From Holothuria scabra (taxonomy: Eukaryota; Echinodermata; Holothuroidea; Aspidochirotida; Holothuriidae): a stretch of DNA of 64,000 nt. Below are positions 49,816 to 61,849 of the stretch, piece by piece; position 1 is the first letter of the stretch; every line of letters starts with the position of its first letter. Under the pieces are notes generated by a model that did no database searches, was not told the origin of the DNA, and was given only the letters and a program-made list of their open reading frames with translations. Position numbers and translations under genes: made by a program. Location of the stretch: the NCBI GenBank assembly GCA_037179385.1, contig CM074179.1, positions 68,343,806 to 68,407,805 of the forward strand. The letters are read 5' to 3'.

Positions 49816-50144
49816 GGTGGCTGTTAACTCCTTTCACCTTAAAAAAGTAAAACAACAAAGCATATTATTAAAATATTACACACTCTCTGATTCAAGGTAT
49901 TAATTGTTAAATATAGCATTATTGGATATTTTTGCTGCGCTGGCATGTCCTATTCAAAGACACTGTATTATTGCACATACTGTACAGTATACAGGAACAG
50001 CAGGTAGATATTTACGCTCCACTGGTATAGTATGTACTGATCAAAGACAGTACTGCATTATCTTACGGGGTGAGTTAGACTACACTGGTATGCACTAATT
50101 ATTTGTTTCTTTTTTGAATGAGCCTTTGCACTCTTATCTCATAA

Positions 50145-50245
50145 GCAATAGAATAAGGAAAACATGCCAGTATGCCACTACTGGAAAAAAGGCAGTGGCG
50201 GGCTGGACTTAAACCAATAGGTTGGAAACCTCAATTTATAACTAA
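50145..50245 (+). mobile_element. SINE 3' body
   Basis: GAATAAGGAAAACATGCCAG, CCACTACTGGAAAAAAGGC, GCTGGACTTAAACCAATAG and GTTGGAAAC match the bodies at 44400 and 48440. It is truncated at its 5' side. Confidence 0.7.
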
Positions 50246-50827
50246 TTAACCTATCTCAGCATCTGGACCATCAGCATTAACAATTATTTCTGCCCTCTCC
50301 AAAAGGAATTTTGAGTAACTGATAAAATTCTATTAGGAAAGATTCCCGCCTCTAAAATTATGGTTTAATACTTCACTACTATTGTATGAAGTATATAAAA
50401 AGTAAAATCACTTCAGCAGTAAATGTGTCGTAGCTGATAACAGAGTGTTTTATTTAACCTACAATGAACATTTCATTCTATAGGATACAAACTTCCAAGA
50501 ATATCATGAAGCTGCATCAGTTTACAGAAGGCCACATTTGTTATCGGTTTGTATGCTTTTTATTTGCAAAGTTGTAACATTTTATTTCAAATTTTCAGAC
50601 ACTTTTACAGTAGGAGCTTCAAGTCCTATAAATAGCTGAAACAATTGTGCAAGATTTGGAAGGATGGATTGTTTATTCATACTTTTGGTCCTACACTTGC
50701 TATTTACAAAAAAAAAAATCAGTTTTGTCCAGCACTGTACCTGTTAAACACCTGCAACAGTCAAGTCAATGAGGTAAGGGCTATGTTCAAGGAGCAAGTA
50801 CCTGACAATCCCTTCTGCATATGTTTA

Positions 50828-51006
50828 CAGAAAATAATTTACAGTATGTAGTTTTCAAAATCTGAGTAGCAGTTAAAGAGACTTTTTCCTTCTTTTGTAT
50901 GGATTCATTGAAAACCCCATCCTTATGCACACAAAAAAGTGCTACACATTTATGCATTTGTGTAGCAACTCCGCCAGTTAGCGGTGTGATACCAGACTAT
51001 TCCCTG
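50828..51006. mobile_element. Small TIR MITE (copy B)
   Basis: A decayed relative of 48832-49017. The left end is CAGAAAATAATTTAC and the right end ATTCCCTG. The shared interior TTATGCACACA and TGCTACACA-TGTGTAGCA hairpin are intact. Confidence 0.6.
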
Positions 51007-51404
51007 ACATTACAACAAAGCATACTCCTTGAGAAATTAAGGAATGCGAAAGGCTCCAAGTGCTGCTTTTTTGCTACTATCTGAAATGCTGACAGCTTAT
51101 TATGAATCCACTTTAATAAACTGTGTTTGTCTAGACCAAATAAGAGCACTTTTATACAAGAAAATTTGTAACTTCATTTACAATACCCCCAGAGTGCAGG
51201 AGATGGCAGTCATCTGCTTCTCTAGGATCCATTCCAATGCTCTAAAATATGCTTGAAAACTTGTTTCTATGGAAAAAAAAGAACCTACTTGCTTGGATAT
51301 TTTCATCATGCAAGGAATGTCAATGCTCAAAGATGGTTGTAAAACAATAAACTAGTTTTTACTGCTGATGCACCCTTTTTTCCAAGTGGTGGGCAAGACC
51401 AACT

Positions 51405-51535
51405 GCATGGTCAAGTGGTTCAATCAGACTTGCAGTCAGAAGGTCCCGAGTTCTGAGTCCTGGCCGGGTCATACAGAAGACTTAAAAATAGGAACCTACT
51501 GCCATTGTGCTTTTTGCTCAGCATAAGCTGACTTG
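51405..51535 (+). mobile_element. tRNA-derived SINE head
   Basis: GTCAAGTGGTTCAATCAGAC (A-box area), GAGTTCTGAGTCCTGG (degraded B box), GGTCATACAGAAGACTTAAA and GGAACCTACTGCCATTGTG. It is related to the heads at 22918 and 48312. Confidence 0.65.
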
Positions 51536-52148
51536 ACGTACTGTACACCCATGAGTGTAAAAACTGAACCAGATGAGATTTTTGCATTTTATTATGTGAT
51601 GTTTATCCTGGTCTAATTTTTGCTGTGAAAGTTTTTTTTTTGCTTTAAAAAGAAAAGTTTTTCTACTTCATCAGAAAAGGTAATAAGAACCTAATTGAGA
51701 AATTTGAAAAGATAAAGACAAGAATTAGCTAAGAAATCTAGAATAACTTTGTGCGAAGCGCTTGACTGTGTACCACGATGTGACCTACCTTGGAGGACTG
51801 TGCATTTACAGTTAATTCACTATCTGTTTAACCAATTTTATTAAACCGTGTAACCAAAAATGATGTCATGATCAGCACATCAACAAAATCAATTTCCAAA
51901 TAGCGCCATCACTTTTATACAGGAAGTAAAAGTCTACAAATGGTGTCATAAATCATGTTCGACAATATTTGCATGTGACAAAAATGTTCATAATTGCATT
52001 GTGTTTATATGATCTTTTCACAGTAAAAGCCAATCAAGCATTTAATGAAGCTTTCTCCAGACCATGTGCACTTTTTAACATTCAACCAACTGCTGTATTT
52101 TCCCGCCTCATCCTATGTAACATTGTCAGTTACAAAGACTGACTATTC

Positions 52149-52583
52149 ATGAAACACTCCGGCACTGCTGTTTTGATGCAGCTTGCTTGCGATGCAGTGT
52201 TCAATACATGTACAGCGCTCCAGTGTTTGTCACGAAAGCAATCTGTACAACTGCACTGCAAATGGCCCACCGGCCACAAACAGCAGAACCAAGCGCTATT
52301 ATCCTGCATTCCCACCATAAAGTTATTTACAGCTGGACTTATGGAATGTTATCATATGACGTCATTACGATTGAAAACAATGATGCACGTGGTCCCATGC
52401 ATGCAGTATAGGCTTACGTGTGTATCCGTTTTTACCAGTAAACAAGGGATAACGTTTTGCTCGGTGACATCATATGCATACGATCTATTGCAAAATTTGA
52501 AATGCCCCTGCATCAAGATTGGTTCAATTGTGTTGATTCTGAGCCAGCCAATCACAACTCGCGCAATCGCCTACGGGATTTAG
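52149..52583 (+). other. 144-codon open frame, unassigned
   Basis: An open frame of 144 codons lies antisense within the first RPL32 intron. It is cysteine-rich, shows no domain I recognise, and overlaps two other open frames. I think it is a chance frame in a segment of higher G+C; nothing supports it as a gene. Confidence 0.15.
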
Positions 52584-52664
52584 TGTGTGAAAATACCAGA
52601 CCTCGAAACGAATTTCCCAACTGAGTTTCTGTTATGACCATTGCACTTCCCATGCTTACATAGC

Positions 52665-53000
52665 TAGCCTGTGCAGCTGGCCAAGCCCCGTGCTAAATTC
52701 ACCAAGAAACGGGATCACAAATCTCTGCAGACGTGGGTTTTTCTGGGATCTGACCTAAGTGCATTTCATTTGCTGATTCTTTTTAAAAAAGACATAAGGT
52801 TTGGACAAGAAGTGCCAAAAATTACAGCGATATTTATATCAGAAAGGAACCATAAGATAAGTTAATCGAGTGCAATTGTTTTGCTTCCTAGAACCGCTAA
52901 GATTAGATAGCTGCATGTTTTTACGTGCATCGTTAGGGTGGGCTTCTACTGTACAGTACAGTACATTATCGCAACTACAACCCAGTCTGTACATAGCTTG
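52665..53000 (+). mobile_element. Diverged relative of the 2.5-kb hAT element interior
   Basis: It parallels 55160-55500 block by block: GTGCTAAATTCAC, GATCTGACCTAAGTGCATTTC, TTGCTGATTCTTTT, GGATATTTATATC-type, AAAGGAACCAT, GTGCAATTGTTTTGC, GAACCGCTAAGATTA, and GTACATTATCGCAACTACAA. It has no terminal repeats of its own here. Confidence 0.7.
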
Positions 53001-53479
53001 ACCAGCCAACGAACTGTGTACATGCTCAATCATAAAAATCAACAAAGACTGTGCCATTTTAATGTGATATTGGGTAAACAACAAAATGGGGGGAATTATC
53101 TGGTGCTTACGATCATATTTTTACAGGTTAAATTTTGTTCCATCCCTGCTTGTCTTGTGGCTTTTAAAGGCAAGTTGATACTGTAGCTGAAAGGCTCCTT
53201 GGAAGATAAGTACCAAGGGCCTATTAACGCAATGAGATTTTAGACAGAATCACAGCTCATTGTGTAAGCTGATTGATAAGCAAGACAAAGCTACATACGA
53301 ATGCAGGGTAGGGTCAAAAGCTTTTGACGATCTTACATCATATCTTTTTATCCTTTTGGGTGGCAAGATTAGCAATTGTTGTGCAATTTTAAGCCCAGAA
53401 CTTTGTGGTTTATGGTACAAAGGGCTTTAGTGAACACAGCAGAAATTGCGGCACTGAACAATTTGAATTATGAGGATAC

Positions 53480-53567
53480 AAAAACAGTTAAACATTTAGA
53501 AAAATGGCGACAATGTAACCAGTCGCTTAGTCGTTTAACCGGTTAAACGGATAACCATTGCAGCCCT
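53480..53567 (-). mobile_element. hAT element end, AGGGCTGCAATGG
   Basis: Read on the minus strand it starts AGGGCTGCAATGGTTATCCG and continues into a palindromic GTTTAACCGGTTAAAC. CAGGGCTGCAA ends are common among hAT elements. The other end was not found. It may belong with the fragment at 52665-53000. Confidence 0.5.
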
Positions 53568-53695
53568 TTTTCTAATTAGCAAATGTTTTGATGAATAAAC
53601 CTGCTGCCTTTGCAAACTTTACCCAAACATAAGATTTTTATGAAATTCCATAAGAATAGGCAGGGAGCTGTTACGGAAGGAGTTAAAGCACTTAC

Positions 53696-53755
53696 CTTTC
53701 CTTTGAGCTGTCAGGATTGCCGACAATAACTCTTAATTGTTGTACTCTCGAAAAG
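53696..53755 (-). other. RPL32: Probable RPL32 non-coding exon 1 and start site
   Basis: The minus strand reads CTTTTCGAGAGTAC near the proposed start and ends CAAAGGAAAG before GTAAGTGC, a strong donor. A C followed by pyrimidines at the cap site is the TOP feature of ribosomal protein genes. The spliced leader would join GTGAAAGGAGTTAACAGCC before the ATG. The exact start is an inference. Confidence 0.5.
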
Positions 53756-54091
53756 TTAAGACAACATACAAAAGAGACTAGTTAGTGACAACAATAGTTC
53801 TTATCGTCTGCTAGATCTCATATAATTGTGGCATGATTTCAACCACTGCCATAATATTGCCAGTCGTCAAAGAAATAAAGAATTATTCTGTCTCTGTACG
53901 CCAGTGACCACTTTTTTGATGGGTTCAGTTGAGCTTCAATTAAGGTGTAGATCATCATAACATATTTTGCTGTTTCAGGAACAATCCGGAATCTTTTCAA
54001 AATTCATATATACAAATGTTAGACTCTGCATTCGGGCAGGTCCAAGCTATTCTATCCCATGAAGTCATTTTTAAAATTTCATTGAAATAAG

Positions 54092-56621
54092 TAGGGATGC
54101 ACCGGATATAGTGAAAAAATATCCGGTTCCGGTCGGATTTTTTTTAAATCCGGCCGGAACCGGATTTTTCTGTAAACTTGGGTAGCATTATGTACATGAG
54201 TTACAACAAACATGAAAACAGCAGTAACTGCCTCAGAATTAATTTCAAGTTCATAAATGAAAGCTTATCAGTGCATGTTACAGTATATAACATTTGAACA
54301 CCTTTATTTAACCCTTAAAAGTGACTGAACCAAACAGGCAACAAAGTTATAAAAGTAACTGCAAGTATGACTTCAAATTTCTTCAACTGTGTGAAATAAA
54401 CTGAATGGATGAAAAGAACTTTCATGCAATTTAAATAAGTCTACTGCAGTGCACAGTAGTACTGTACAAAATGGATAATCCATATTACAGTTGTACCTGA
54501 GTCACATCATTCGAGGCAGTGTTTAGTTTAATTGCATTTGGTTGTCTACAAATACACACATTAACACTTCACTTTATTTTACTTTTTAACACTTACTTGC
54601 CCATTAAAGTTGTGTAGTACAAGCAGAAAATGTGTTTTATCTTGAATTTCAGAAGACAGTACTCATTGCAAATTAAAGTTGCCTATGGAGTTAATAGTAA
54701 TGTTTTCTGTCCCTAATAATTAATAACACAAGTATACACAATATGATGAGTGTTCCACTGATCATCTGTTAAGTAATCAACATCTAGCCGATTATTTCAT
54801 TGGTAAAAAATCGGCATTGGTAAAATTCTGCCATTCAACGGATCATTGCCACCGATTATTTGCAAACTGGAAAAAAGGGGCTAAATATACTTGAAAAAGG
54901 GCTCTTAGTTCGTTAAAATCCTTGTAAATACTCAATCCATTAACTTCCTGCCAAAATGAGATGCATTGATAATCACAAACATATAAATTTAACCCCTGCC
55001 ATTGGAATGATTGTTTGATATTTTCCGCTATAACCCGTTTGTTTTACCTGAAATTAGATTTAGAATTGCATTCAAGGTGTATTCCTTGCTGTCTCTCAGA
55101 AAGCACCGCGTAAGTTGCTGTACAAACTGTTCTGCACAATACGCATAGAACAGACTGGCTTAGCCAGCTAGCGAAGCCGGGTGAGTCTCATGCTAAATTC
55201 ACATAGAAATGGCACCACAAATATCTGCCTATGTGGATTATGTGGTGATCTGACTTACGTGCATTTCAGTTGCAGATTCTTTTCAAACAAGACGTAAGTT
55301 TGGAAGAGAGCTGCTAAAAATATACAGGGATATTTATATCTGAAAGGAACCATCAGATACATTAATCAGGTGCAATTGTTTTGCTGCCCAGAACTGCTAA
55401 GATTATTATGATTGCTCTACATGGGGTCCGTTAAGACGGGAGCTCGAGAGTAGAGCTACAGTACATTAAAGCAACTACAATCCAGTACAGTAAAAGAATG
55501 GAAATGTTCCGACATGATTGGGGGATGAAAACTAGACAGAGCATGATGTTGGCCTTAGAACTAAATTATCAAAGGGCATATGACATCGAACTGCAAACAA
55601 TTCTGTTGTATAAACAGTTGATTTGTATCTTCACTTTTGAATTTAAAATATTACCACTACAAAAATTATCTCCCATTTGTGAAACGAACGGAACTATTCC
55701 CAATATTTTCTATCCTAAACTGGTTACGGTATACACGATGTGCACAAAGCAAGGGGCGTGTGCTTTAAAGACAAACATGTGATTTCCCTCTTTCTCATAA
55801 TCAATATCTGGCCAATTGTTTAATTAATTAATCGGTAATTGGGTATTACCAATTATAGCATAATAGGTCGACCACTTAATATGATATCAAACATATAATA
55901 CCTAATGTCAGAATGTGTGATATACAGTATATCTGCCAAAAAAGTTATTGATGATAAATGTGCTTCAGTTTTTAGATATCATGGCATGTTTAAATACTAG
56001 AAAAGGTGTATAAAACAATGGTGCTCTAAATAGTTAAAAACCTTAACCCTAGAGTCTTTTTACAGTACATATGAGCAGTCCATTCAGTAATCACTATCCA
56101 AGGACTCCCTTTGCCAATTATTACTAGTCTACATAATTTGTACAATTTTTTTGAACAAGTGGTGATTTACTGTAGTTCAAAAACAACAAACTGATTTGCA
56201 AAACAACTTTCAAGGTTCCCTCAGGAGTTTTCTCTACAAATACTCACTTAAGGAGGGAAAATACAAAGAGCTCTTACTGTACTTGCCCCACTTTGCAACA
56301 GTTTTGCTGTACTTCTGCAGGAACAGTTTTTCATGCCTTTTTTCTATGATATTGCAATTTTTGGTTAAAAAATTAGTTAAATACACTTGTACAACACTTG
56401 AAGACAAATTTATAGACATTTCCCATTAGTCCTTCACAATCATTACGTCACAAAGCAGAACACTCCTATCCCAGAGTTTCTCTGCTTTCCTGAATTTCAC
56501 TTTATTCATCAGCATTGGAAAAATCCGGTTCCGGCCGGAAAAAATCCGGCCGGATTTGAAGTTGGTTCCGGCAAAATCCGGTTCCGGCCGGATCCAAAAT
56601 TTTGGTTCCGGTGCATCCCTA
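54092..56621 (+). mobile_element. 2.5-kb hAT-type element, copy 1
   Basis: The termini are TAGGGATGCACCGG and its reverse complement. The perfect 8 bp TSD GAAATAAG lies at 54084-54091 and 56622-56629. Both subterminal regions carry repeated GGTTCCGGCCGGA palindromes, as expected for transposase binding sites. No transposase frame was recognised; the longest open frame (55498-55782) resembles nothing known. It is nearly identical to the inverted copy at 58092-60614. Confidence 0.93.
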
Positions 56622-56629
56622 GAAATAAG

Positions 56630-58083
56630 GCATATTTAGCATCATTGTAAAGCTTAAGGATTGAAGTTTTCAAATTAAATATAATTTTTGGAAAAAATAA
56701 TACACACAATGAATGGAAGGCTGCTAATTTGCATAATTATTAAAACTAGCGTGACGTAAGGGACATTAAAAATTTAGTCCAGAAACCAGCTGCATGATTT
56801 ATTTGAGTAACTATTATCTGAGAATTAGTGCATCCACCCATCCAAAAATTTTAGAAAATACCTCACTTTGCTCACCTCATTAATTATGCTAATTGGGCAG
56901 ATTCCAAAAGGGTATGTCCCGTACATCACAATTTTTGCCTAATTTTTTGAGTTTTATGAAAGAGTAAACAATATTTTCAAAATATATTTTGTAAAGTTCT
57001 GATTTGTGGGAGTCTACAAAAAAAATATTCAACAAGATTTTTCTTAACATAATTTATGCATGCTTAATAATCAAATAAAAAAATGTGACGTACGGGACAA
57101 AATGTGACGTACGGGACAACTGTATTGAGTTTGTACACTGAACTTCTCTCACCTCCCTAAACTCGTTCCCTACCCTAAGACTAAGCAATGTACCCTTTTG
57201 ATGTTTATCAGATGGCATTTTTGAAAAGAAAGTATAGCCCATGATCATTACTCTTATCATTTTTGCGATTCAACTCCAAACCTGACATATTTTAGTTGAC
57301 TTTTGTAAGAATTTCCGAAATTTTCTCAGATTAGGGCAAAATGATTTTAAGAGTATTGCAGTTCGTGCTGCATGGTACTGGACATTTAATTTAGTTGAAC
57401 TAGGGACTGGGAGTTGCTAGAGATTTCTGATTGATCACAGCTCAATAAAAGGAGATGTGGTTATTTACAGTACTAACAGTATCAAAGTAATAGTGTACAA
57501 TACTAGGGGAGCTACAGAACAGTATTTTACCATAAGCTTGGTATTAACATAGTGGCACTGTAAATGAATTTGCATACATGTGTACTGTACATGATTTAGT
57601 TGAACTGAAATCTGATCGAATTTCACATTTAACTCTTCCATGACAAGAGGTCTTTAAAGCAACAATAGAAGCATACAGCATGGTTTACTGTTATTTTGAC
57701 AAGTGAAAAAGTTTTAGAAAACGGCCCTGCACCAGCTTTCATCTATGAAATCCATTTATTTAGAAATTTTATGGGGAGGGGGGTTATCAAATACCTCGAT
57801 CAAAAGAAAAGACTGGGCAAGGGGTATATATGTAAGAGGTCAGTTCATTTAAAAAAAGAATAACAGTTTGCAAAATTAGGTTTATTAAAGTTCCAATATT
57901 GCATTGAATCATCCAACAAGCATCTTGTACTGGAAAACGGTGATCCTGGCCCCCAACTACACTGTCTTCCCACACACTGTGTCATTCACCATTTTTGCAA
58001 ACTCCTAGAACATAAGCTATACTTTACAGAGTTACAACTCATGTTCACAAATATTTACTGAAATACTGTACAGCAAATAGTGT
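56630..58083. other. Spacer between the two hAT elements
   Basis: There is no gene. It holds four copies of the TGTCCCGTACGTCACA motif (56751, 56914, 57084, 57103), mostly in reverse orientation. Confidence 0.6.
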
Positions 58084-58091
58084 AAAGAAAG

Positions 58092-60614
58092 TAGGGATGC
58101 ACCGGAACCAAAATTTTGGATCCGGCCGGAACCGGATTTGGCCGGAACCAACTTCAAATTCGGCCGGATTTTTTCCGGCCGGAACCAGATTTTTGCAATG
58201 CAGATGAATAAAGTGAAATTCAGGAAAGCAGAGAAACTCTGGGACAGGAGTCTTCTGCTTTGTGACGTAATGTTTGTGAAGGACTAATGGGAAATGTCTA
58301 TAAATTTGTCTTTAAGTGTTGTACAAGTGTATTTAACTAAGTTTTTAACCAAAAATTGCAATATCATAGAAAAAAGGCATGAAAAACTGTTCCTGCAGAA
58401 GTACAGCAAAACTGTTGCAAAGCGGGGCAAGTAAGAGCTCTTTGTATTTTCCCTCCTTAAGTGAGTATTTGTAGAGAAAACTCCTGAGGGAACCTTGAAA
58501 GTTGTTTTGTATATCAGTTTGTTGTTTTTGAACTACAGTAAATCACCACTTGTTCAAAAAAATTGTACAAATTATGTAGACCAGTAATAATTGGCAAAGA
58601 GAGTCCTTGGATAGTGATTACTGAATGGACTGCTCATATGTACTGTAAAAAGACTCTAGGGTTAAGGTTTTTAACTATTTACAGCACCATTGTTTTATAC
58701 ACCTTTTCTAGTATTTAAACATGCCATGATATCCAAAAACTTAAGCACATTTATCATCAATAACTTTTTTGGCAGATATACTGTATATCACACATTCTGA
58801 CATTAGGTATTATATGTTTGATAACATATTAAGTGGTCGACCTTTTATGCTATAATTGGTAATACCCAATTACCGATTAATTAATTAAACAATTGGCCCA
58901 ATATCGATTATGAGAAAGAGGGAAATCACATGTTTGTCTTTATAGCACATGCCCCTTGCTTCGTGCACATCGTGTATACCGTAACCAGTTTAGGATAGAA
59001 AATATTGGGAATAGTTCCATTCGTTTCACAAATGGGAGATAATTTTTGTAGTGGTAATATTTTAAATTCAAAAGTGAAGATACAAATCAACTGTTTATAC
59101 AACAGAATTGTTTGCAGTCGATGTCATATGCCCTTTAATAATTTAGTTCTAAGGCCAACATCATGCTCTGTCTAGTTTTCATCCCCCAATCATGTCGGAA
59201 CATTTCCATTCTTTTACTGTACTGGATTGTAGTTGCTTTAATGTACTGTAGCTACTCTCGAGCTCCCGTCTTAACTGACCCCATGTAGAGCAATCATAAT
59301 AATCTTAGCAGTTCTGGGCAGCAAAACAATTGCAACTAATTAATGTATCTGATGGTTCCTTTCAGATATAAATATTCCTGTACATTTTTAGCAGTTCTCT
59401 TCCAAAACTTACGTCTTGTTTGAAAAGAATCTGCAACTGAAATACACGTAAGTTAGATCCCCACATAATCCACATAGGCAGATATTTGTGGTGCCATTTC
59501 TATCTGAATTTAGCATGAGACTCACCCGGCTTCGCTAGCTGGCTAAGCCAGTCTGTTCTAAGCATATTGTGCAGAACAGTTTGTACAGCAACTTACGCGG
59601 TGCTTTCTGAGAGACAGCAAGGAATACACCTTGAATGCAATTCTAAATCTAATTTCAGGTAAAACAAACGGGTTATAGCAGAAAATATCAAACAATCATT
59701 CCCATGGCAGGGGTTAAATTTATACGTTTGTGATTATCAATGCATCTCATTTTGGCAGGAAGTTAATGGATTGAGTATTTACAGGGATTTTAACGAACTA
59801 AGAGCCCTTTTTCAAGTATATTTAGCCCCTTTTGTCCATTTTGCAAATATTCGGTGGCAATGATCCGTTGAATGGCAGAATTTTACCAATGCCGATTTTT
59901 TACCAATGATGGAATAATCGGCTAGATGTTGATTACTTAACAGATGATCAGTGGAACACTCATCATATTGTGTATATTTGTGTTATTAATTATTAGGGAC
60001 AGAAAACATTACTATTGACTCCATAGGCAACTTTAATTTGCAATGAGTACTGTCTTCTGAAATTCAAGATAAAACACATTTCCTGCTTGTACTACACAAC
60101 TTCAATGGGCAAGTAAGTGTTAAAAAGTAAAATAAAGTGAAGTGCTAAAGTGTGTATTTGTAGACAACCCAATGCAATTAAACTAAACACTGCCTCGACT
60201 GATGTGACTCAGGTACAACTGTAATATGGATTATCCATTTTGTACAGTACTACTGTGCACCATTCAGTTTATTTCACACAGTTGAAGAAATTTGAAGTCA
60301 TATTTGCAGTTACTTTTATAACTTTGTTGCCTAGCTGTTTGGTTCAGTCACTTTTATGGGTTAAATAAAGGTGTTCAAATGTTATATACTGTAACATGCA
60401 CTGATAAGCTTTCATTTATGAACTTTAAATTAATTCTGAGGCAGTTACTGCTGTTTCCATGTTTGTTTTAACTCATGTACATAATGCTACCCAAGTTTAC
60501 AGAAAAATCCGGTTCCGGCCGGATTTAAAAAAAGTCCGGCCGGAACCGGAACTGGATATTTTTTCACTATCCGGCCGGATAATCCGGCCGGACCGGATAT
60601 CCGATGCATCCCTA
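58092..60614 (-). mobile_element. 2.5-kb hAT-type element, copy 2 (inverted)
   Basis: The same element in the opposite direction, 2523 bp, with TAGGGATGCACCGG and GATGCATCCCTA ends. Its own perfect TSD AAAGAAAG lies at 58084-58091 and 60615-60622. The separate TSD shows an independent insertion, so the pair did not arise by inverted duplication. Confidence 0.93.
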
Positions 60615-60622
60615 AAAGAAAG

Positions 60623-61849
60623 TGAATATGTTACAGTACTGTAAGTAGAAAAATTAAAGTCTTGTATTCAGTCCAACTTTTAAATTTCGTGAGTGGCCAC
60701 ATTTTCAGTAATAAAATAAAAGGGATGACCGTTTAAATGTGTATGATAATTATCTTGCATTAGAGTAAGTACAGGGGCTCCAACTCTTTCAATAATTTGC
60801 ATTTTCTGTACAGCATTTTCATAATAAATCATATTTTAATCCAAATCAGACTTTTCCAATACATTTTGTATAGGGACAAATTGTCCCATACGTCACATGT
60901 CCCGTACGTCACAAGATGTTTTTTGTTTGTGTCACCCCAGTAACAAAACTACTTTTTATTCTTTTATAGTAATGTGCAGCATATTACTTAAAAGGTTAGG
61001 CTACACATTAATGATATTAACTTGATTGCTTCACCTTTACTTTCAGAGCATTTTAAGGTTTAGTATTTCAGCACAAAAACACAAAATTCTCTGGTCCCCT
61101 ACATCACACTGGCTTTTAATTAAGATCTTACCTAATTAACCAGGTGTGGAAAGTTTCTATTTCTTTTTAATTAAAGTGTTAATTGCAACAATTGTGTATG
61201 CCTAAAAGTTTCTTAAATGCCAACTTCTTCATAACTTTCAGACACATTTACATCTCTGAAATGTCCCGTACGTCACAGTGCAAATAGCTTGGACCTGTCC
61301 ATTCATTTCTGAAAAGTGATGTCAGTGATCAATGGCAAAAATTAGAATAATAAAAGAATCTGATCACTTAGAAGTGCAGTCAAGTCATTTTGTCTCTAAG
61401 GCTGACACAAGTGTTACACTTGTCGGCAATGATGATAGCTTCGAAGCATTGTCAATATTATGAGTTCTTTGTTTGAGGATTAGGCTAGTATGAAAGGGTT
61501 GATTTCTCATTAGGAGGGCTAAGTCAAACAAACTAACAAGAAGTTCTAAAGGACCTATCAATCACAGTCTCTTCTCATTAACAAGGATTAACGTATTCTC
61601 AATACAGTACATATTGTTTGATTAGACAAAATTGAATGAAGTGCTTTATCTCCTTCCGTAGCAGCCCCCTGGAATAGGCAACCATTGTTTTAAGCCCTTT
61701 TCTTGAAATAACAATATATTAGTAGACATTCAATGGCATTTATCTAGTGAGAAATACCAGTGTATGTCATTAAGTTACAACTTAAAACCCATATAAAAAA
61801 TGTCCCATTAATCTTCTCTGTGGGGTGGTCATAATTACCAACAGGTAGT
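60623..61849. other. Region with TGTCCCGTACGTCACA copies
   Basis: Four forward copies of the motif lie at 60882, 60898, 61093 (diverged) and 61262. No gene was recognised. Confidence 0.55.

Noticed and set aside
48832..51006. snoRNA pair in RPL32 introns
   Set aside because: The repeated hairpin has inverted terminal repeats and no convincing H/ACA or C/D boxes, so a MITE fits better.
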